Positions 8,735 to 17,895 of a DNA stretch of 64,000 bases are shown here, one piece after another. Source of the stretch: Streptomyces sp. NRRL F-6676 (GTDB lineage: Bacteria; Actinomycetota; Actinomycetes; Streptomycetales; Streptomycetaceae). Made by a program: the position numbers and the translations under genes. The stretch spans positions 62,001-126,000 of the forward strand of contig NZ_JOHS01000007.1 in the NCBI RefSeq assembly GCF_000725625.1. The letters run 5' to 3'. Within the stretch, counting starts at the first letter, position 1, and every line of letters starts with the position of its first letter. Below the pieces are notes generated by a model. It was not told where the DNA came from. It saw only the letters and a list, made by a program, of their open reading frames with translations, and made no database searches.

Positions 8735-9637
8735 TCAGAGGTCGAACAGGGCGGCCGCGTTGTCGTGGCACACGGCCCGTAGCCAGTCGTCGCCGAGGTC
8801 CAGCCGTTCCAGGGACCGGAGTTGGTGGAGGTAGGGGTAGGGGATGTTGGGGAAGTCGGTGCCGAGCAGGATGCGGTCGCCGAGGGCGGCGAGGCGGGGC
8901 AGGGCTCTGCGGGGGAAGGGCATGAAGCCCTCGGTGAAGTCGGTGAAGGCCATCGTCGTGTCGAGGCGAACCTGGTCGTGGCGTTCGGCGAGGTCGAGGA
9001 AGTCCTCGTACTCGGGCATGCCCATGTGCGCGACGATCAGGCGCAGTCGGGGATGGCGGGCGAGGACGCGGGCGACGGGTCCGGGGCCGGTGTGCTTGCC
9101 GGGTGCGGGTCCGGAGCCGCAGTGGATCACCACGGGAGTCCCGGCCTCGGCCAGCAGTCCCCATGCCGTCCGGAGGCGTTCGTCGGCCGGGTCGTAACCG
9201 CCCACCTGCACGTGGGCCTTGAAGATCCGGGCGCCGGCCCCGAGGGCCTCCTGGACGTAGGCGGCGGTGTCGGACTCGGGATACAGGGTGGCCGTGTGCA
9301 GGCAGTCGGGAGTGCGGCGGGCGAAGTCTGCCGCCCAGCCGTTCAGCCACCGGGCCATGCCGGGTTTGTGCGGATAGAGCATGGAGGTGAAGGCCCGCAC
9401 ACCGAAGTCGCGCAGCAGCGCGGCGCGTTCGGCTTCCGCTCGCCGGTAGGTGATGGGCCAGGCGAGACCGCCGATCAGAGGGCCGCTGGTGTCGAAGTAG
9501 TCCCAGACCTTGTGCAGGACCCGTTCGGGCATGAAGTGGGTGTGGACGTCGATCAGCCCGGGCAGCCCCAGCCCGGTCCAGAAGCCGCGGATTCCGCGGG
9601 CCTCGCCTGGCCCGGCCTCGCACGGGGTGGTGCTCAT
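8735..9637 (-). CDS. Amidohydrolase family protein
   Basis: A 300-residue amidohydrolase-superfamily protein with a complete N-terminal metal motif (LIDVHTHFMP, the HxH pair at residues ~25-27). Later metal-region elements are VVIHCGSG, LIVAHMGMPEYEDF and the terminal aspartate in ILLGTDFPN. The family includes uronate isomerase-like and 4-sulfomuconolactone or OMPDC-type hydrolases; the substrate cannot be read from sequence. The start is ATG at 9637 with GGGAGG 11 bases upstream; a longer in-frame version lacks a ribosome site and has an atypical composition. It stands alone between the oxidoreductase relic and the ArsR gene. Confidence 0.8.
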   Translation of the reverse strand: MSTTPCEAGPGEARGIRGFWTGLGLPGLIDVHTHFMPERVLHKVWDYFDTSGPLIGGLAWPITYRRAEAERAALLRDFGVRAFTSMLYPHKPGMARWLNGWAADFARRTPDCLHTATLYPESDTAAYVQEALGAGARIFKAHVQVGGYDPADERLRTAWGLLAEAGTPVVIHCGSGPAPGKHTGPGPVARVLARHPRLRLIVAHMGMPEYEDFLDLAERHDQVRLDTTMAFTDFTEGFMPFPRRALPRLAALGDRILLGTDFPNIPYPYLHQLRSLERLDLGDDWLRAVCHDNAAALFDL

Positions 9638-9910
9638 CGGGTACTGCCTCCCACCGGTACGGCCCGCGAACGTTCGTGATCGATGAAGCCTGCCCGCTTT
9701 TCGTTCTCCGTGCACGGGGCGGGCCGCCACCGCCGGCCTCGCCGCCTGCCGACAACGGCTCTACGACGGACAGCTCGCCTGCGCGACCACCGCCGGGCGC
9801 CCACCAGTGCCTCCGGCCGCCCGTCCCCGCGTGCGGCCGGAGGGCGTGGTGGGTGCCCCGTCGGCCACGAGCAGCACCAGCGGCCGACCGCCGCAGCGGC
9901 GACACCGGCC
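9638..9910. other. Intergenic region, nothing recognised
   Basis: About 270 G+C-rich bases between the amidohydrolase start and the ArsR stop. The first ~60 bases must hold the amidohydrolase promoter. I see no RNA gene, clear hairpin or coding relic that I can name. Confidence 0.4.
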
Positions 9911-10258
9911 TCACGCGGTGGCGGCCGGGCCCGCGGTGTCGTCCTCCTGGCCCAGTACGGCGTCCAGGAGGCCGGGGAAGCGCTTCTCCACGTCCTCCTT
10001 GCGCACCCGGACGGTGCGTGTGCGGCCGTCGACGACGGTGCGGGTCAGGCCGGCCTCGCGCAGTGTGCGGAAGTGGTGCGAGATGGTCGGCGGGGTCACC
10101 CCGAGGTTGGCGCACCACGTGCTGGCGCTGCAATCGAACGGTTCCGGCCCCCGGTACATCACGGTCATGATCGCCCGGCGGGCCGGGTCGACCAGGGCGC
10201 CGAGTACCGCCGTCAGGTCCAGTTCGTCGATCGACGGCTCCGGCAACTGCCGCGACAT
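9911..10258 (-). CDS. ArsR/SmtB-type transcriptional regulator
   Basis: A 115-residue winged-helix repressor (LGALVDPARRAIMTVMY, CANLGVTPPTISHHFRTLR, then a wing with TRTVVDGRTRTVRVR). Metal-binding ELCVCD-type cysteines are not present in the alpha3 helix; two isolated cysteines (FDCSASTWCANLG) sit just before the recognition helix and could sense an oxidant or a metal, but this is inference. The start is ATG at 10258 with a perfect AAGGAGG six bases upstream. It is divergent from the MFS transporter gene, the classic arrangement for a repressor and the efflux pump it controls. Confidence 0.88.
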   Translation of the reverse strand: MSRQLPEPSIDELDLTAVLGALVDPARRAIMTVMYRGPEPFDCSASTWCANLGVTPPTISHHFRTLREAGLTRTVVDGRTRTVRVRKEDVEKRFPGLLDAVLGQEDDTAGPAATA

Positions 10259-10293
10259 CGTGCCTCCTTCGCTCGGGACGGACGCCGCCATAC

Positions 10294-10350
10294 TTTGACG
10301 GGCGTCGAATGTCAGTCTACCGTTGCCGCCATGATTCGATCAGCGTCGAA
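10294..10350. promoter_or_regulatory. Two operator-like dyads for the ArsR/MFS pair
   Basis: TTTGACG-GG-CGTCGAA (10294-10309) lies between the divergent start codons. TTCGA-N6-TCGAA (10335-10350) overlaps the first codons of the MFS gene. Both share TCGAA and have the size expected for a dimeric winged-helix repressor. Confidence 0.45.
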
Positions 10351-11590
10351 GTCCGACCCGTCATCACGGTTGGTGCTGCTCGCCGTCGGCACGTTCGTGC
10401 TCGGCATCGACAGCTTCGTACTCGCCGGGCTGCTGCCCGACGTCGCCCACGACCTGCATGTCAGCCTCGCCCGGGCCGGGCAGCTGACCACCGCCTTCGC
10501 CCTCGCCTACGCGATCGGCTCACCGCTGATCGCGACCGCCACGGGCCGGCTCGACCGGCGCGTGGTGCTCGGCGGCGGCATGGCGGTCTTCCTGCTCGGC
10601 ATGGTCGGCCAGGCCCTCGGCCCGACCTACGCGACGGTGCTGGCCGGACGGATCCTGGCCGCGCTGGGCGCGGCCGCGTTCCAGGCCAACGCCTACGCGG
10701 TCGCCGGGTTCCTCTCGCCGCCCGAGCGGCGTGCGCGCTCACTGGCCATGGTGGGTGCCGGTACCAGTCTGGCCACGGTCATTGGAGTGCCCCTCGGCGT
10801 GCTGCTCGGTCAGCAGATCGGCTGGCGCGCGGCACTGTGGGCGATCACCGTCGCGGCGGCCGTGGCCGGCGCCCTGTGCCTGACCCTGCCCGGCATCCGG
10901 CTGCCCACCGCGTCGCTGCGCGAAAGGGTCGGCGTCTTCACCAGCCCCCGCATGCTCCTGCTGCTCTGCGGCACCGCGCTCCAACTCGTGCCGCTGTACG
11001 CCGTCATCAGCTATGTGGCCCCCGTCATCGGTGCGAAGGGGCAGACGGACACCCCGGTACTCGTCGCGCTGGTCGTCTTCGGTGCCGCCCTCTTCCTCGG
11101 CAACCGCCTCGTCGGCCACCTCGCCGACCGGTGGGGCGGGCTCCGGGTGATCACCGTGGGGCTGACCGTCAGCGCACTGGCGCTGGTCGCGCTCTGGATC
11201 CTCCGGCTGGATCTCGTCCCGGCGATCGCCGCACTGGCCGTGCTCGGCCTGGTCGGCTCCTTCCAGATAACGCCGCAGCAGACCCGGGTCTTCGCGGCCG
11301 GCGGTACGGCGGCCACCGTGGCACTCGGGCTGAACGGCTCGATGATCTACGTCGGCAGCGGAGGCGGCGCGGCACTCGGCGGCGGAGTCGTCGCCACGGC
11401 CGGGGCCGCCGCCGTGCCCCTCGTCGCCGCCGGCGCGGCCGTCGTCGCGCTGGCGTTCCTGTGGGCCACGGCACCGGAACGCCGGCCCGTCCACGACGCC
11501 GGTCAGGAGGCACGCACGGTGCGCGCGCCGGAACCGGACCGCGCGTCCGTCCGAGAGGGAGACGGAGGTGAGGCGGATGTCGTCGGCTGA
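10331..11590 (+). CDS. MFS drug/arabinose efflux-type transporter
   Basis: A 419-residue major facilitator of the DHA1 type, with about 12 hydrophobic segments. Typical signatures are the first-helix LLAVGTFVLGIDSFVLAGLL, the loop 2-3 motif (GSPLIATATGRLDRRVVL) and GRILAALGAAAFQANAYAVA. The C-terminal ~35 residues are polar and charged. Start ATG at 10331 follows a short leader with no strong ribosome site. The divergent ArsR-type repressor and the dyad overlapping its start suggest ligand-induced efflux of a small organic compound; the compound is unknown. Confidence 0.85.
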   Translation: MIRSASKSDPSSRLVLLAVGTFVLGIDSFVLAGLLPDVAHDLHVSLARAGQLTTAFALAYAIGSPLIATATGRLDRRVVLGGGMAVFLLGMVGQALGPTYATVLAGRILAALGAAAFQANAYAVAGFLSPPERRARSLAMVGAGTSLATVIGVPLGVLLGQQIGWRAALWAITVAAAVAGALCLTLPGIRLPTASLRERVGVFTSPRMLLLLCGTALQLVPLYAVISYVAPVIGAKGQTDTPVLVALVVFGAALFLGNRLVGHLADRWGGLRVITVGLTVSALALVALWILRLDLVPAIAALAVLGLVGSFQITPQQTRVFAAGGTAATVALGLNGSMIYVGSGGGAALGGGVVATAGAAAVPLVAAGAAVVALAFLWATAPERRPVHDAGQEARTVRAPEPDRASVREGDGGEADVVG

Positions 11591-11663
11591 GAACGGCCGC
11601 CCTCAGCGGAGCCGGCGGGGGGACAGGGGCACGGCACAGCCCTGACAGTCACCGGTGAGGACG

Positions 11664-12998
11664 TCACAGAAAGCGCGCACTCGGCACCGGACCCGCCGAC
11701 GACAGGCCCGCCCTGTCGCCCCGCAGCCAGGTGTCGCGGACCGCTGAGACGAAGCCGGTGAGCCCTTCGAGCGGGTCGGCGGGTGTCGCGCCGTCCCCCT
11801 CGTCGGGCGTGTCGTCGGCGCCCAGGATGTCCGCGGCGATCTCCTCCTCCGGCCTGCCGTCGGGCGCGCCGCGCTCCACCTCACCGTTCTCGCCGACGCG
11901 CATGCGCGCCTCCCAGGGCGCCGTCACCGACTGGTGCAGCACGGTGACGATGTCGGCGGTGACCACCGGCGGGTCGGTCCAGTTGCTCGCGTGCTCGTGC
12001 AGGATCTGGCCCGGCGTCCGTTCGAGGAGCCGGCCGAGGATCTCCGGGCCCCGCTCCGCACCGGCCACCTCGTTCAGGTCGTAGGCGACGACGACGGTGT
12101 CCTCGCGGTCGGGCGCGAAGGGCTCCGCCGGCAGGTCCAGCAGCCGGGCCGCCACGAGGCCGAGGACGCGGCTGCCGCGGTCGGGCAGCAGGGACACCGA
12201 CGTGGGGCGCGCCCCGGCGGCGTCGAGGACCGCCTTCAGCCGCGTCAGTCCGCGCAGGCACTGGTCGTGGCTGTCCTGGAGCCAGGCGAACCGCCCGCTC
12301 ATCCCCGCGTCGAACCCGAACGGGGACAGGGTGGTGAGGACGGTGCCGCCGATGACGTACTGCCAGCCCCGCAGATCGCCGGCGTCCAGCGGACTCACCT
12401 CCCCGGCCCGGGCCGCCCGCTCCAGCATCGCGCGCTGGCGGGCCCGCGCGGGCAGCCACACCTCGTCCCGCGGGTCCGGCAGCCGCGCGTCGTGACGGCG
12501 GGCCAGGGCGAGGTCCCCGGCCATGACGGCGTTGAAAACCAGCAGATAGCGGTCCGGCCAGTCGGCGAGCCCGCTCTCGTGCGCGGTGAGCACCTCGACG
12601 GCCTCGCGGTGCCGGCCCTCGCGCTCGTACGCCGACACCAGTTCCCGCAGGATCCCCTCGGAGTCCGGCTCCTGCCGCAGCGCCGTGCGCAGGGCGGGTA
12701 CCGCCAGGTAGGGCACGCCCCGCTCGACGCAGGCGTATCCGAAGTCGTAGAGCGCGCGGGTCTGTCCGGGGCGGGCGTTCAAGGCGTCGGCGGCGGTGCG
12801 CAGATCGTCGAAGCCGGCGCTCCCGGCCGCCCGGGCGACCACGAGGGCCAGCTCGTCGAGCGGCAGGTCGTCGGTGCCCTGCCGCAACTGACGCAGGACA
12901 CCGGGGATGTCACCCTCGTCGAGGGCCGACCACGCCTTGAGGAGTTCGGGATTCTTCGGACGGCGACTTCTGCGCGAGAACATGCCGAAGATCCTCAC
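11664..12998 (-). CDS. Tetratricopeptide-like repeat protein, function unknown
   Basis: A 444-residue soluble protein. Residues ~15-200 are helical with TPR-like repeats (LYDFGYACVERGVPYLAVPALRTAL, then GILRELVSAYEREGRHREAVEVL). The C-terminal half is a globular region of unknown function (GWQYVIGGTVLTTLSPFGFD, VSLLPDRGSRVLGLVAARLL). The end is acidic and Pro/Gly-rich. The GTG at 12998 (GGGGAGA ten bases upstream) is taken; ATG at 12983 with a GAGG site is equally possible and would reduce the overlap with the upstream glycosyltransferase gene. Same-strand overlap suggests co-transcription with that gene. I cannot assign a function. Confidence 0.75.
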   Translation of the reverse strand: MRIFGMFSRRSRRPKNPELLKAWSALDEGDIPGVLRQLRQGTDDLPLDELALVVARAAGSAGFDDLRTAADALNARPGQTRALYDFGYACVERGVPYLAVPALRTALRQEPDSEGILRELVSAYEREGRHREAVEVLTAHESGLADWPDRYLLVFNAVMAGDLALARRHDARLPDPRDEVWLPARARQRAMLERAARAGEVSPLDAGDLRGWQYVIGGTVLTTLSPFGFDAGMSGRFAWLQDSHDQCLRGLTRLKAVLDAAGARPTSVSLLPDRGSRVLGLVAARLLDLPAEPFAPDREDTVVVAYDLNEVAGAERGPEILGRLLERTPGQILHEHASNWTDPPVVTADIVTVLHQSVTAPWEARMRVGENGEVERGAPDGRPEEEIAADILGADDTPDEGDGATPADPLEGLTGFVSAVRDTWLRGDRAGLSSAGPVPSARFL

Positions 12999-14562
12999 CG
13001 ATCAGGGATCTCCCCCTCAACCGCATTGTTTCCCCAGCCGTGTTGTGGCCTCGCCACCCGCAGCGCCGGAGAGGCGTGTGCCGGACGTAGACGGTGACGC
13101 GTGCCCCGCTGACGCCGGTCGTCGCCCGCGCCCGGAAGTGGCAGCGCAGGGTGTCCGTCTTCGCTTGCCGGCGCGGGCCGGACGGGACGGGTGCGCCCGC
13201 CGGGTCGCGGACGACGACGATCCGGTGGAAGCGCAGCATGCGTGCCGCGATGGCCCGGGCGGGGAGCTCGACGCCCGTGAGCGTGTGGGAGGAGACGGGG
13301 TCCCGGGCCAGGGCGAGGTCGGTCAGGGAGCGGGTGTCCTCGGGGTAGGCGGCGGTCCACAGGCGGTGCTTGCCGGAGAGGAAGAGCAGTCCGTCGCCGG
13401 GGCGGCCCGCCTCGCGGACGGCGGTGGCGAGGGCGGTGACGTCGTTGGTCCGGCTGCGCGGCGTCCTCAGCGACAGGCTCGCCGGGACGAGCGCGGTCAG
13501 CACGGCGCCCGCGGCCAGCACGGCGACGACCGGGATCCACGCGCTTCGGGAGGAGCGCCACAGCCGGTGGACCCAGTCCATGCAGGCGCCCAGCAGCAGG
13601 GCGATGCCGAGGTTGCTGTAGAGCACGTACCGGTCGACGAAGAGGGGCTTGACCAGGGAGACGGTCAGCAGCAGACAGCACGGGAGCACGGTCATCGGCA
13701 CGGCCAGCGCGCGAAGCCGTACGGGCCCCCTCGCAGGCACGGGCGCCAGGGCGCAGACCACGCCCGCGGCCGCCATGGCCAGGAATCCGGGCAGCCGCAC
13801 CGGCGACTCGATCCACGACACCTGCCCCGACTGCCCCGTGCTGTACAGGGCCAGCGGCGACAGGCCGGCCACCACGCCCGCGGCCGTGACGCCCCATGCC
13901 CTCAGCACCGGTCGCGGCACACGGGAGACGACCAGGGTGACGCCGTGGGCGACCAGGGCGAGGACCGCGAACTCATGGAGGAGACAGGCCAGGAGCATGA
14001 CGCAGCCGTAGACCGCCCACCGCCACCGCGCACGGCGCCGGACGCCGACGACAAGGGCGTAGCCGGCCCAGGTGACGAGGGCGCAGACCATGGCGTAGGA
14101 GCGGCCCTCCTGTGCGTACTTCTGCACCTGGGGAAGGAGCGGGAACACCAGCCCGGCCAGCAGTCCGGCCCGGGCGCCCGCCAGCCGCAGCCCCAGCATC
14201 CCGACCCCGGCCGCCGCCACGGCCGTCGCCACCACCGACGGCAGTCGCAGGGCCGGCAGTCCCGTGCCGAAGAGGGCGAAGATCTCGTGCATCACGGCGT
14301 AGTAGAGGGCGTGGACCAGATCCACATGCTGGACGGTGCGCCATATCTGCGACCAGTCGCGTTGCGCGACTTGGTGCGTGACGGCCTCGTCCCCCCACAT
14401 GGTGTTCTGTCTGCGGATGCCCCAGAGCCCCATGGTGAGGGCCAGCAGCGAGGGTGCGAGGACGACGACGGCCCCGCTCGTCCGGTCCGGTGCCTGCCGG
14501 CGGGCGGTCGCCGGAGGCGGGAGCGCCCCGGCGACGGCGGAGGCACGTTCATCGAGGGACAT
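12910..14562 (-). CDS. GT-C membrane glycosyltransferase (family 39/PMT-like)
   Basis: A 550-residue integral membrane protein with about ten transmembrane segments. The first periplasmic loop carries the DE motif expected of polyprenyl-phosphate-sugar-dependent GT-C enzymes (NTMWGDEAVTHQVAQRDWSQ, residues ~50-70). Members transfer mannose or arabinose from a lipid carrier to proteins or cell-wall glycans on the outer face. A C-terminal extracytoplasmic domain of ~150 residues follows the last membrane segment. Start ATG at 14562 is chosen because upstream sequence is non-coding in style. Its 3' end overlaps the TPR gene by 89 bases in another frame. It is divergent from the response-regulator gene, which may control it. 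Confidence 0.8.
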   Translation of the reverse strand: MSLDERASAVAGALPPPATARRQAPDRTSGAVVVLAPSLLALTMGLWGIRRQNTMWGDEAVTHQVAQRDWSQIWRTVQHVDLVHALYYAVMHEIFALFGTGLPALRLPSVVATAVAAAGVGMLGLRLAGARAGLLAGLVFPLLPQVQKYAQEGRSYAMVCALVTWAGYALVVGVRRRARWRWAVYGCVMLLACLLHEFAVLALVAHGVTLVVSRVPRPVLRAWGVTAAGVVAGLSPLALYSTGQSGQVSWIESPVRLPGFLAMAAAGVVCALAPVPARGPVRLRALAVPMTVLPCCLLLTVSLVKPLFVDRYVLYSNLGIALLLGACMDWVHRLWRSSRSAWIPVVAVLAAGAVLTALVPASLSLRTPRSRTNDVTALATAVREAGRPGDGLLFLSGKHRLWTAAYPEDTRSLTDLALARDPVSSHTLTGVELPARAIAARMLRFHRIVVVRDPAGAPVPSGPRRQAKTDTLRCHFRARATTGVSGARVTVYVRHTPLRRCGWRGHNTAGETMRLRGRSLIGEDLRHVLAQKSPSEESRTPQGVVGPRRG

Positions 14563-14691
14563 CGGTGGCAGGGCCCTTCCGGCGGCGGCGGGGAAACCCC
14601 GCCAGCCTGCCCGGGCCATGGTGACCGGACGCTGATCCGACCTGACCGGCCGATCAGGAACGCGGCCCGGCGCTGTGCGAGGCTGCACCCC

Positions 14692-15372
14692 ATGCGCATC
14701 CTGGTCGTCGAGGACGAAGTGGACCTCGCCCACACCCTGCACACCGGCCTGACCGCCGAGGGCTACAGCGTCGACCTCGCCCATGACGGCCGGCAGGGGC
14801 TGTGGATGGCCCGCACCGGTGAATACGCCGTGGTCGTCCTGGACTTGATGCTGCCCGGGCTCAACGGCTACAAGGTGTGCGCGCAGTTGCGCCGGGAGGG
14901 CATCACGACGCCCATCCTGGTGCTGACCGCCAAGGACGGGGACTGGGACCAGGCGGAGGCCCTGGACACGGGGGCCGACGACTACCTGGCCAAGCCCTTC
15001 TCCTATCTGGTGCTCGTCGCCCGGCTGCGGGCGCTGGTCAGGCGGGCCGCCACCCTGGCCCCGCCCGTCCTCGCCGTGGGTGATCTCTCGCTGGACGTCG
15101 CCGCGCGGGTCTGCCGCCGGGCCGGGACCCGGATAGACCTCACCCCCCGGGAGTTCGCCGTGCTGGAGCTGCTGGCCCGCCGGGCGGGCCAGGCGGTCTC
15201 CAAGGCGGATCTGCTGTATCACGCGTGGCCCGACGAGGCCGAGGACCCCAATCTGGTGGAGGCGCGCGTCAGCGCGCTGCGCAAGAAGGTGGACGCCGCG
15301 TTCCGGCGGCAGTCCCTGCAAACGGTGCGCGGCACCGGTTACCGGCTGGTGGACGACCGTGAACGCGACTGA
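14692..15372 (+). CDS. OmpR/PhoB-family response regulator
   Basis: A 226-residue two-domain regulator. The receiver domain has the acidic pair (LVVEDEVDLA), phospho-acceptor aspartate (VVVLDLMLPGLNGY), conserved threonine (ILVLTAKD) and lysine (YLAKPFSY). The C-terminal winged helix is typical (LTPREFAVLELLARRAG, then TVRGTGYRLV). Start ATG at 14692. The histidine kinase gene begins inside its last 14 bases, so the two are translationally coupled. The divergent GT-C gene 130 bases away is the most likely local target. Confidence 0.93.
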   Translation: MRILVVEDEVDLAHTLHTGLTAEGYSVDLAHDGRQGLWMARTGEYAVVVLDLMLPGLNGYKVCAQLRREGITTPILVLTAKDGDWDQAEALDTGADDYLAKPFSYLVLVARLRALVRRAATLAPPVLAVGDLSLDVAARVCRRAGTRIDLTPREFAVLELLARRAGQAVSKADLLYHAWPDEAEDPNLVEARVSALRKKVDAAFRRQSLQTVRGTGYRLVDDRERD

Positions 15373-16831
15373 GCGGCGGCGCCGTTGGTGGCCGCGGTCG
15401 GTACGGGCCCGTGCGGCCCTGGCCGCCGCCTCGGTGACCGCGGTCGCCCTGACCGGCGTCGGCTGGTGGGTGCATCGCGACGTCCACCAGGAAGGCATGC
15501 GGATCGCCGAGGAGAAGGCCGAGACTCAGCTGAGGTCCCTCGCCGACCAGCTGGACCAGGGGGTCGTCCCGCTGAGCAAGGGGGCCGGCGCGCCGTACGA
15601 GGTCGTCGCCACGGGCCGGCGCGCCGCCCTCTCCTACGGCGGAGGCATGGAGGAGTTCCGTCCCGGCATCCGCCATGTGCTGCCCGCCCCCACCGACGCG
15701 CTGTATTCCGGCGTCCTGGCGACCCGGCCCCTGCGCATACCGGTGCGCCGCGACAGCACCGGAGACCGGCTCGGCATGGCCGGCCACACCTACATGGTGA
15801 TGTACACCGATGTCGGCGCCGGCCGGCTCGGCCGCGGGAAGGCCGCCTCGCTGGGTCTCACCACCGACGCCCGGGTCCGGGTGTACGTGGTGGTGCTCCC
15901 CCGCACCGCCGACACCCTCACCGAGGTCACCAACCCCCTGCTGCTGCGGGCCGGGCTCCTCACCCTCGTCCTGACCGCCGCCATCGTCTACGTCGCCGTC
16001 CTCCTCGTACTGCGGCCGGTCGAGGCCATCCGCCGCCTCACCGCCTCGGTCACCCCCGACGACCCCCGCGAACGCGTCACCGTCCCCGCCACGGGGCACG
16101 AGATCGCCGCCCTGGCCACGACCCTCAACGCCACGCTCCAGCGTCTGGACGACGCCGCCGCCCGGCAGCGCCGCTTCGTCGCGGACGCCGCCCACGAACT
16201 GCGCAGTCCCCTCACCACGCTGCTGGCCAGCCTGGAGGTCGCGCTCGCCTACCCGGAACGCACCGACTGGCCCGCCGCGGCCACCACCGCCGCCCGGCAG
16301 ACCCGCCGGCTCCAGGCCCTCGCCGAGGATCTGCTGCTCCTCGCCCGCCTGGACACCCGCGCCCCCGTGGCCGATCACGGGACCGTCGACCTGACGGCCC
16401 TCGCCTCCCGGCTGACCGAGCAGTACCCGCTCAACGGCAGGCCGTTGACCCTGGCCTGCGACAGCGACGCCCCCGCGTACGTCCGCGGGGATTCCGACGC
16501 CTGCGAGAGGCTGCTGCGCAACCTCCTCGACAACGCCGCCCGCCATGCCGCCCACCGCGTCCAGGTCACCCTCCGGAACCAGGACGACCGGGTCGTCCTG
16601 ACCGTGCACGACGACGGTCCCGGTGTACCCCCGGAGGACGCCGAGCGGATCTTCGAACGGTTCGTCCGGCTCGACGACGCCCGCTCCCGCGACCAGGGCG
16701 GCACCGGTCTGGGCCTCGCCATCGCCCGCGATCTCGCCCACCGTCACGGCGGCACCCTCACCCTCACCCCCCGGACCCTGGGGGCGTGCTTCGAGCTACG
16801 CCTGCCCCGCGCCCCCGCCGCCCAGGGGTGA
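15359..16831 (+). CDS. Membrane sensor histidine kinase
   Basis: A 490-residue HisKA/HATPase kinase. Transmembrane helices lie at about 18-40 and 188-214, enclosing an extracytoplasmic sensor of ~145 residues. A HAMP linker follows (LRPVEAIRRLTASV). The H box has the phosphorylated histidine (FVADAAHELRSPLTTL). ATP-binding boxes are LLRNLLDNAARHA (N), VHDDGPGVPP (G1), IFERF (F) and GTGLGLAIARD (G2). Start GTG at 15359 overlaps the response-regulator stop. Its 3' end overlaps the convergent reductase gene by 36 bases. Confidence 0.92.
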   Translation: MNATERRRRWWPRSVRARAALAAASVTAVALTGVGWWVHRDVHQEGMRIAEEKAETQLRSLADQLDQGVVPLSKGAGAPYEVVATGRRAALSYGGGMEEFRPGIRHVLPAPTDALYSGVLATRPLRIPVRRDSTGDRLGMAGHTYMVMYTDVGAGRLGRGKAASLGLTTDARVRVYVVVLPRTADTLTEVTNPLLLRAGLLTLVLTAAIVYVAVLLVLRPVEAIRRLTASVTPDDPRERVTVPATGHEIAALATTLNATLQRLDDAAARQRRFVADAAHELRSPLTTLLASLEVALAYPERTDWPAAATTAARQTRRLQALAEDLLLLARLDTRAPVADHGTVDLTALASRLTEQYPLNGRPLTLACDSDAPAYVRGDSDACERLLRNLLDNAARHAAHRVQVTLRNQDDRVVLTVHDDGPGVPPEDAERIFERFVRLDDARSRDQGGTGLGLAIARDLAHRHGGTLTLTPRTLGACFELRLPRAPAAQG

Positions 16832-17839
16832 CGTGCCGGTGAGCGCGGTGGCGGTGTCGACAATGGTCTGTTCGGTGGGGCGGGGCCGCCAGCCGAGCGC
16901 GCGTGCCTTGCCGCTGTCGACGAGCCGCTCGCGGCCGAGTTCGGAGCGCACCATCGCCAGCTGCGGGTTCACCGCGGCCATCAGTCTGACGACGACGTCG
17001 GGCATGGTGCGCGTGGGCACCCTGGCGGCCTGGTCCGGGAGCCTGTCGCGCAGGATGCGGGCGATGTCGCGGTACCACAGGAAGGTGCCCGAAGCGAGGT
17101 AACGCTGCCCCGCGGCGGCGGGGTTCGTCATGGCGAGCAGGTGCAGTTCGGCGACGTCGCGGACGTCGACGACGTTCCAGCCGATGCGCGGGACGGCGGG
17201 CATCTCGCGGGCGAGCAGACGGCGGATGATCACGGTCGTTCCCGTCCCGTGCCGCGGCCCCGGCGGGGGTCCTTGCATGAACGTCGGCAGGACGGCGGTC
17301 AGTTGGAGCCCGGTCGCCTCGGCGAGCTCCCATGCGTCGCGCTCGGCGAGGATCTTGGAGTCCGGGTACACGCGCTGCGGGGTGCCGGCGGGCTCGGCGT
17401 ACGTCGCCTCGGTGACGGGCGTGCCCGGGTCGCCCGCGCCGGCCGTGTGGCCGGAAGAGGTGAGCACGGCACGCCTCACTCCGGCGCGGGCGGCGGCGCC
17501 CAGGACGCGGCGGGTGCCCTCCCGGGCGGTCCTGATGAGGTCCGCGCCGGCGTCGAAGGGCATCGGTGACGCGGTGTGCAGCACATAGTGGACGCCCTCG
17601 AAGGCCCGGTCCCAGCCCTCGTCGCCGAGGAGATCGGCGACGGCGAACTCGAGGCCGTCGGCCGCCTCCCGGCCCGCGCGTCCGCCGACGGCTTCGCGCA
17701 CCTGTTCCGCCTTGCCGGGGCTGCGCACGGTGGTGCGCACGCGGTGGCCGCGCCGGAGCAGTCCCTCGATCACCCAGCCCGCCAGGTAGCCCGTTCCGCC
17801 CGTGACGAGCACCGTCTCACCGCTGTTGCCGCGCCCCAT
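16796..17839 (-). CDS. NAD(P)-dependent epimerase/dehydratase, DFR-like reductase
   Basis: A 347-residue extended short-chain reductase. The dinucleotide motif is TGGTGYLAGWVIEGLLRRGH, and the active-site motif is VYPDSKILAERDAW, where the usual YxxxK is Y-P-D-S-K. The order of motifs and length match dihydroflavonol-4-reductase/cinnamoyl-CoA-reductase-like enzymes that reduce aldehydes or ketones of small molecules. Four in-frame ATGs occur near the 5' end; the one at 17839 is chosen because GGAG sits six bases before it. It is divergent from a MarR gene across a 21-base operator-like dyad, so it is probably induced by an effector of that regulator. Confidence 0.85.
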   Translation of the reverse strand: MGRGNSGETVLVTGGTGYLAGWVIEGLLRRGHRVRTTVRSPGKAEQVREAVGGRAGREAADGLEFAVADLLGDEGWDRAFEGVHYVLHTASPMPFDAGADLIRTAREGTRRVLGAAARAGVRRAVLTSSGHTAGAGDPGTPVTEATYAEPAGTPQRVYPDSKILAERDAWELAEATGLQLTAVLPTFMQGPPPGPRHGTGTTVIIRRLLAREMPAVPRIGWNVVDVRDVAELHLLAMTNPAAAGQRYLASGTFLWYRDIARILRDRLPDQAARVPTRTMPDVVVRLMAAVNPQLAMVRSELGRERLVDSGKARALGWRPRPTEQTIVDTATALTGTSPLGGGGAGQA

Positions 17840-17852
17840 GTACATCTCCATA

Positions 17853-17873
17853 ATCATTGAGTTTCTCATTGAT
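17853..17873. promoter_or_regulatory. MarR-type operator between divergent genes
   Basis: ATCATTGAG-TTT-CTCATTGAT is an imperfect dyad with 9-base arms, one mismatched pair and a spacer of 3, located between the reductase (start 17839) and MarR (start 17896). Size and position suit autoregulation plus control of the reductase. Confidence 0.6.
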
Positions 17874-17895
17874 ATTCGGAGCGTACCATGGCTCC

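Noticed and set aside
12907..14691. Long upstream extension of the first response regulator
   Set aside because: The sequence is antisense to the GT-C glycosyltransferase and the receiver domain begins exactly at ATG 14692.
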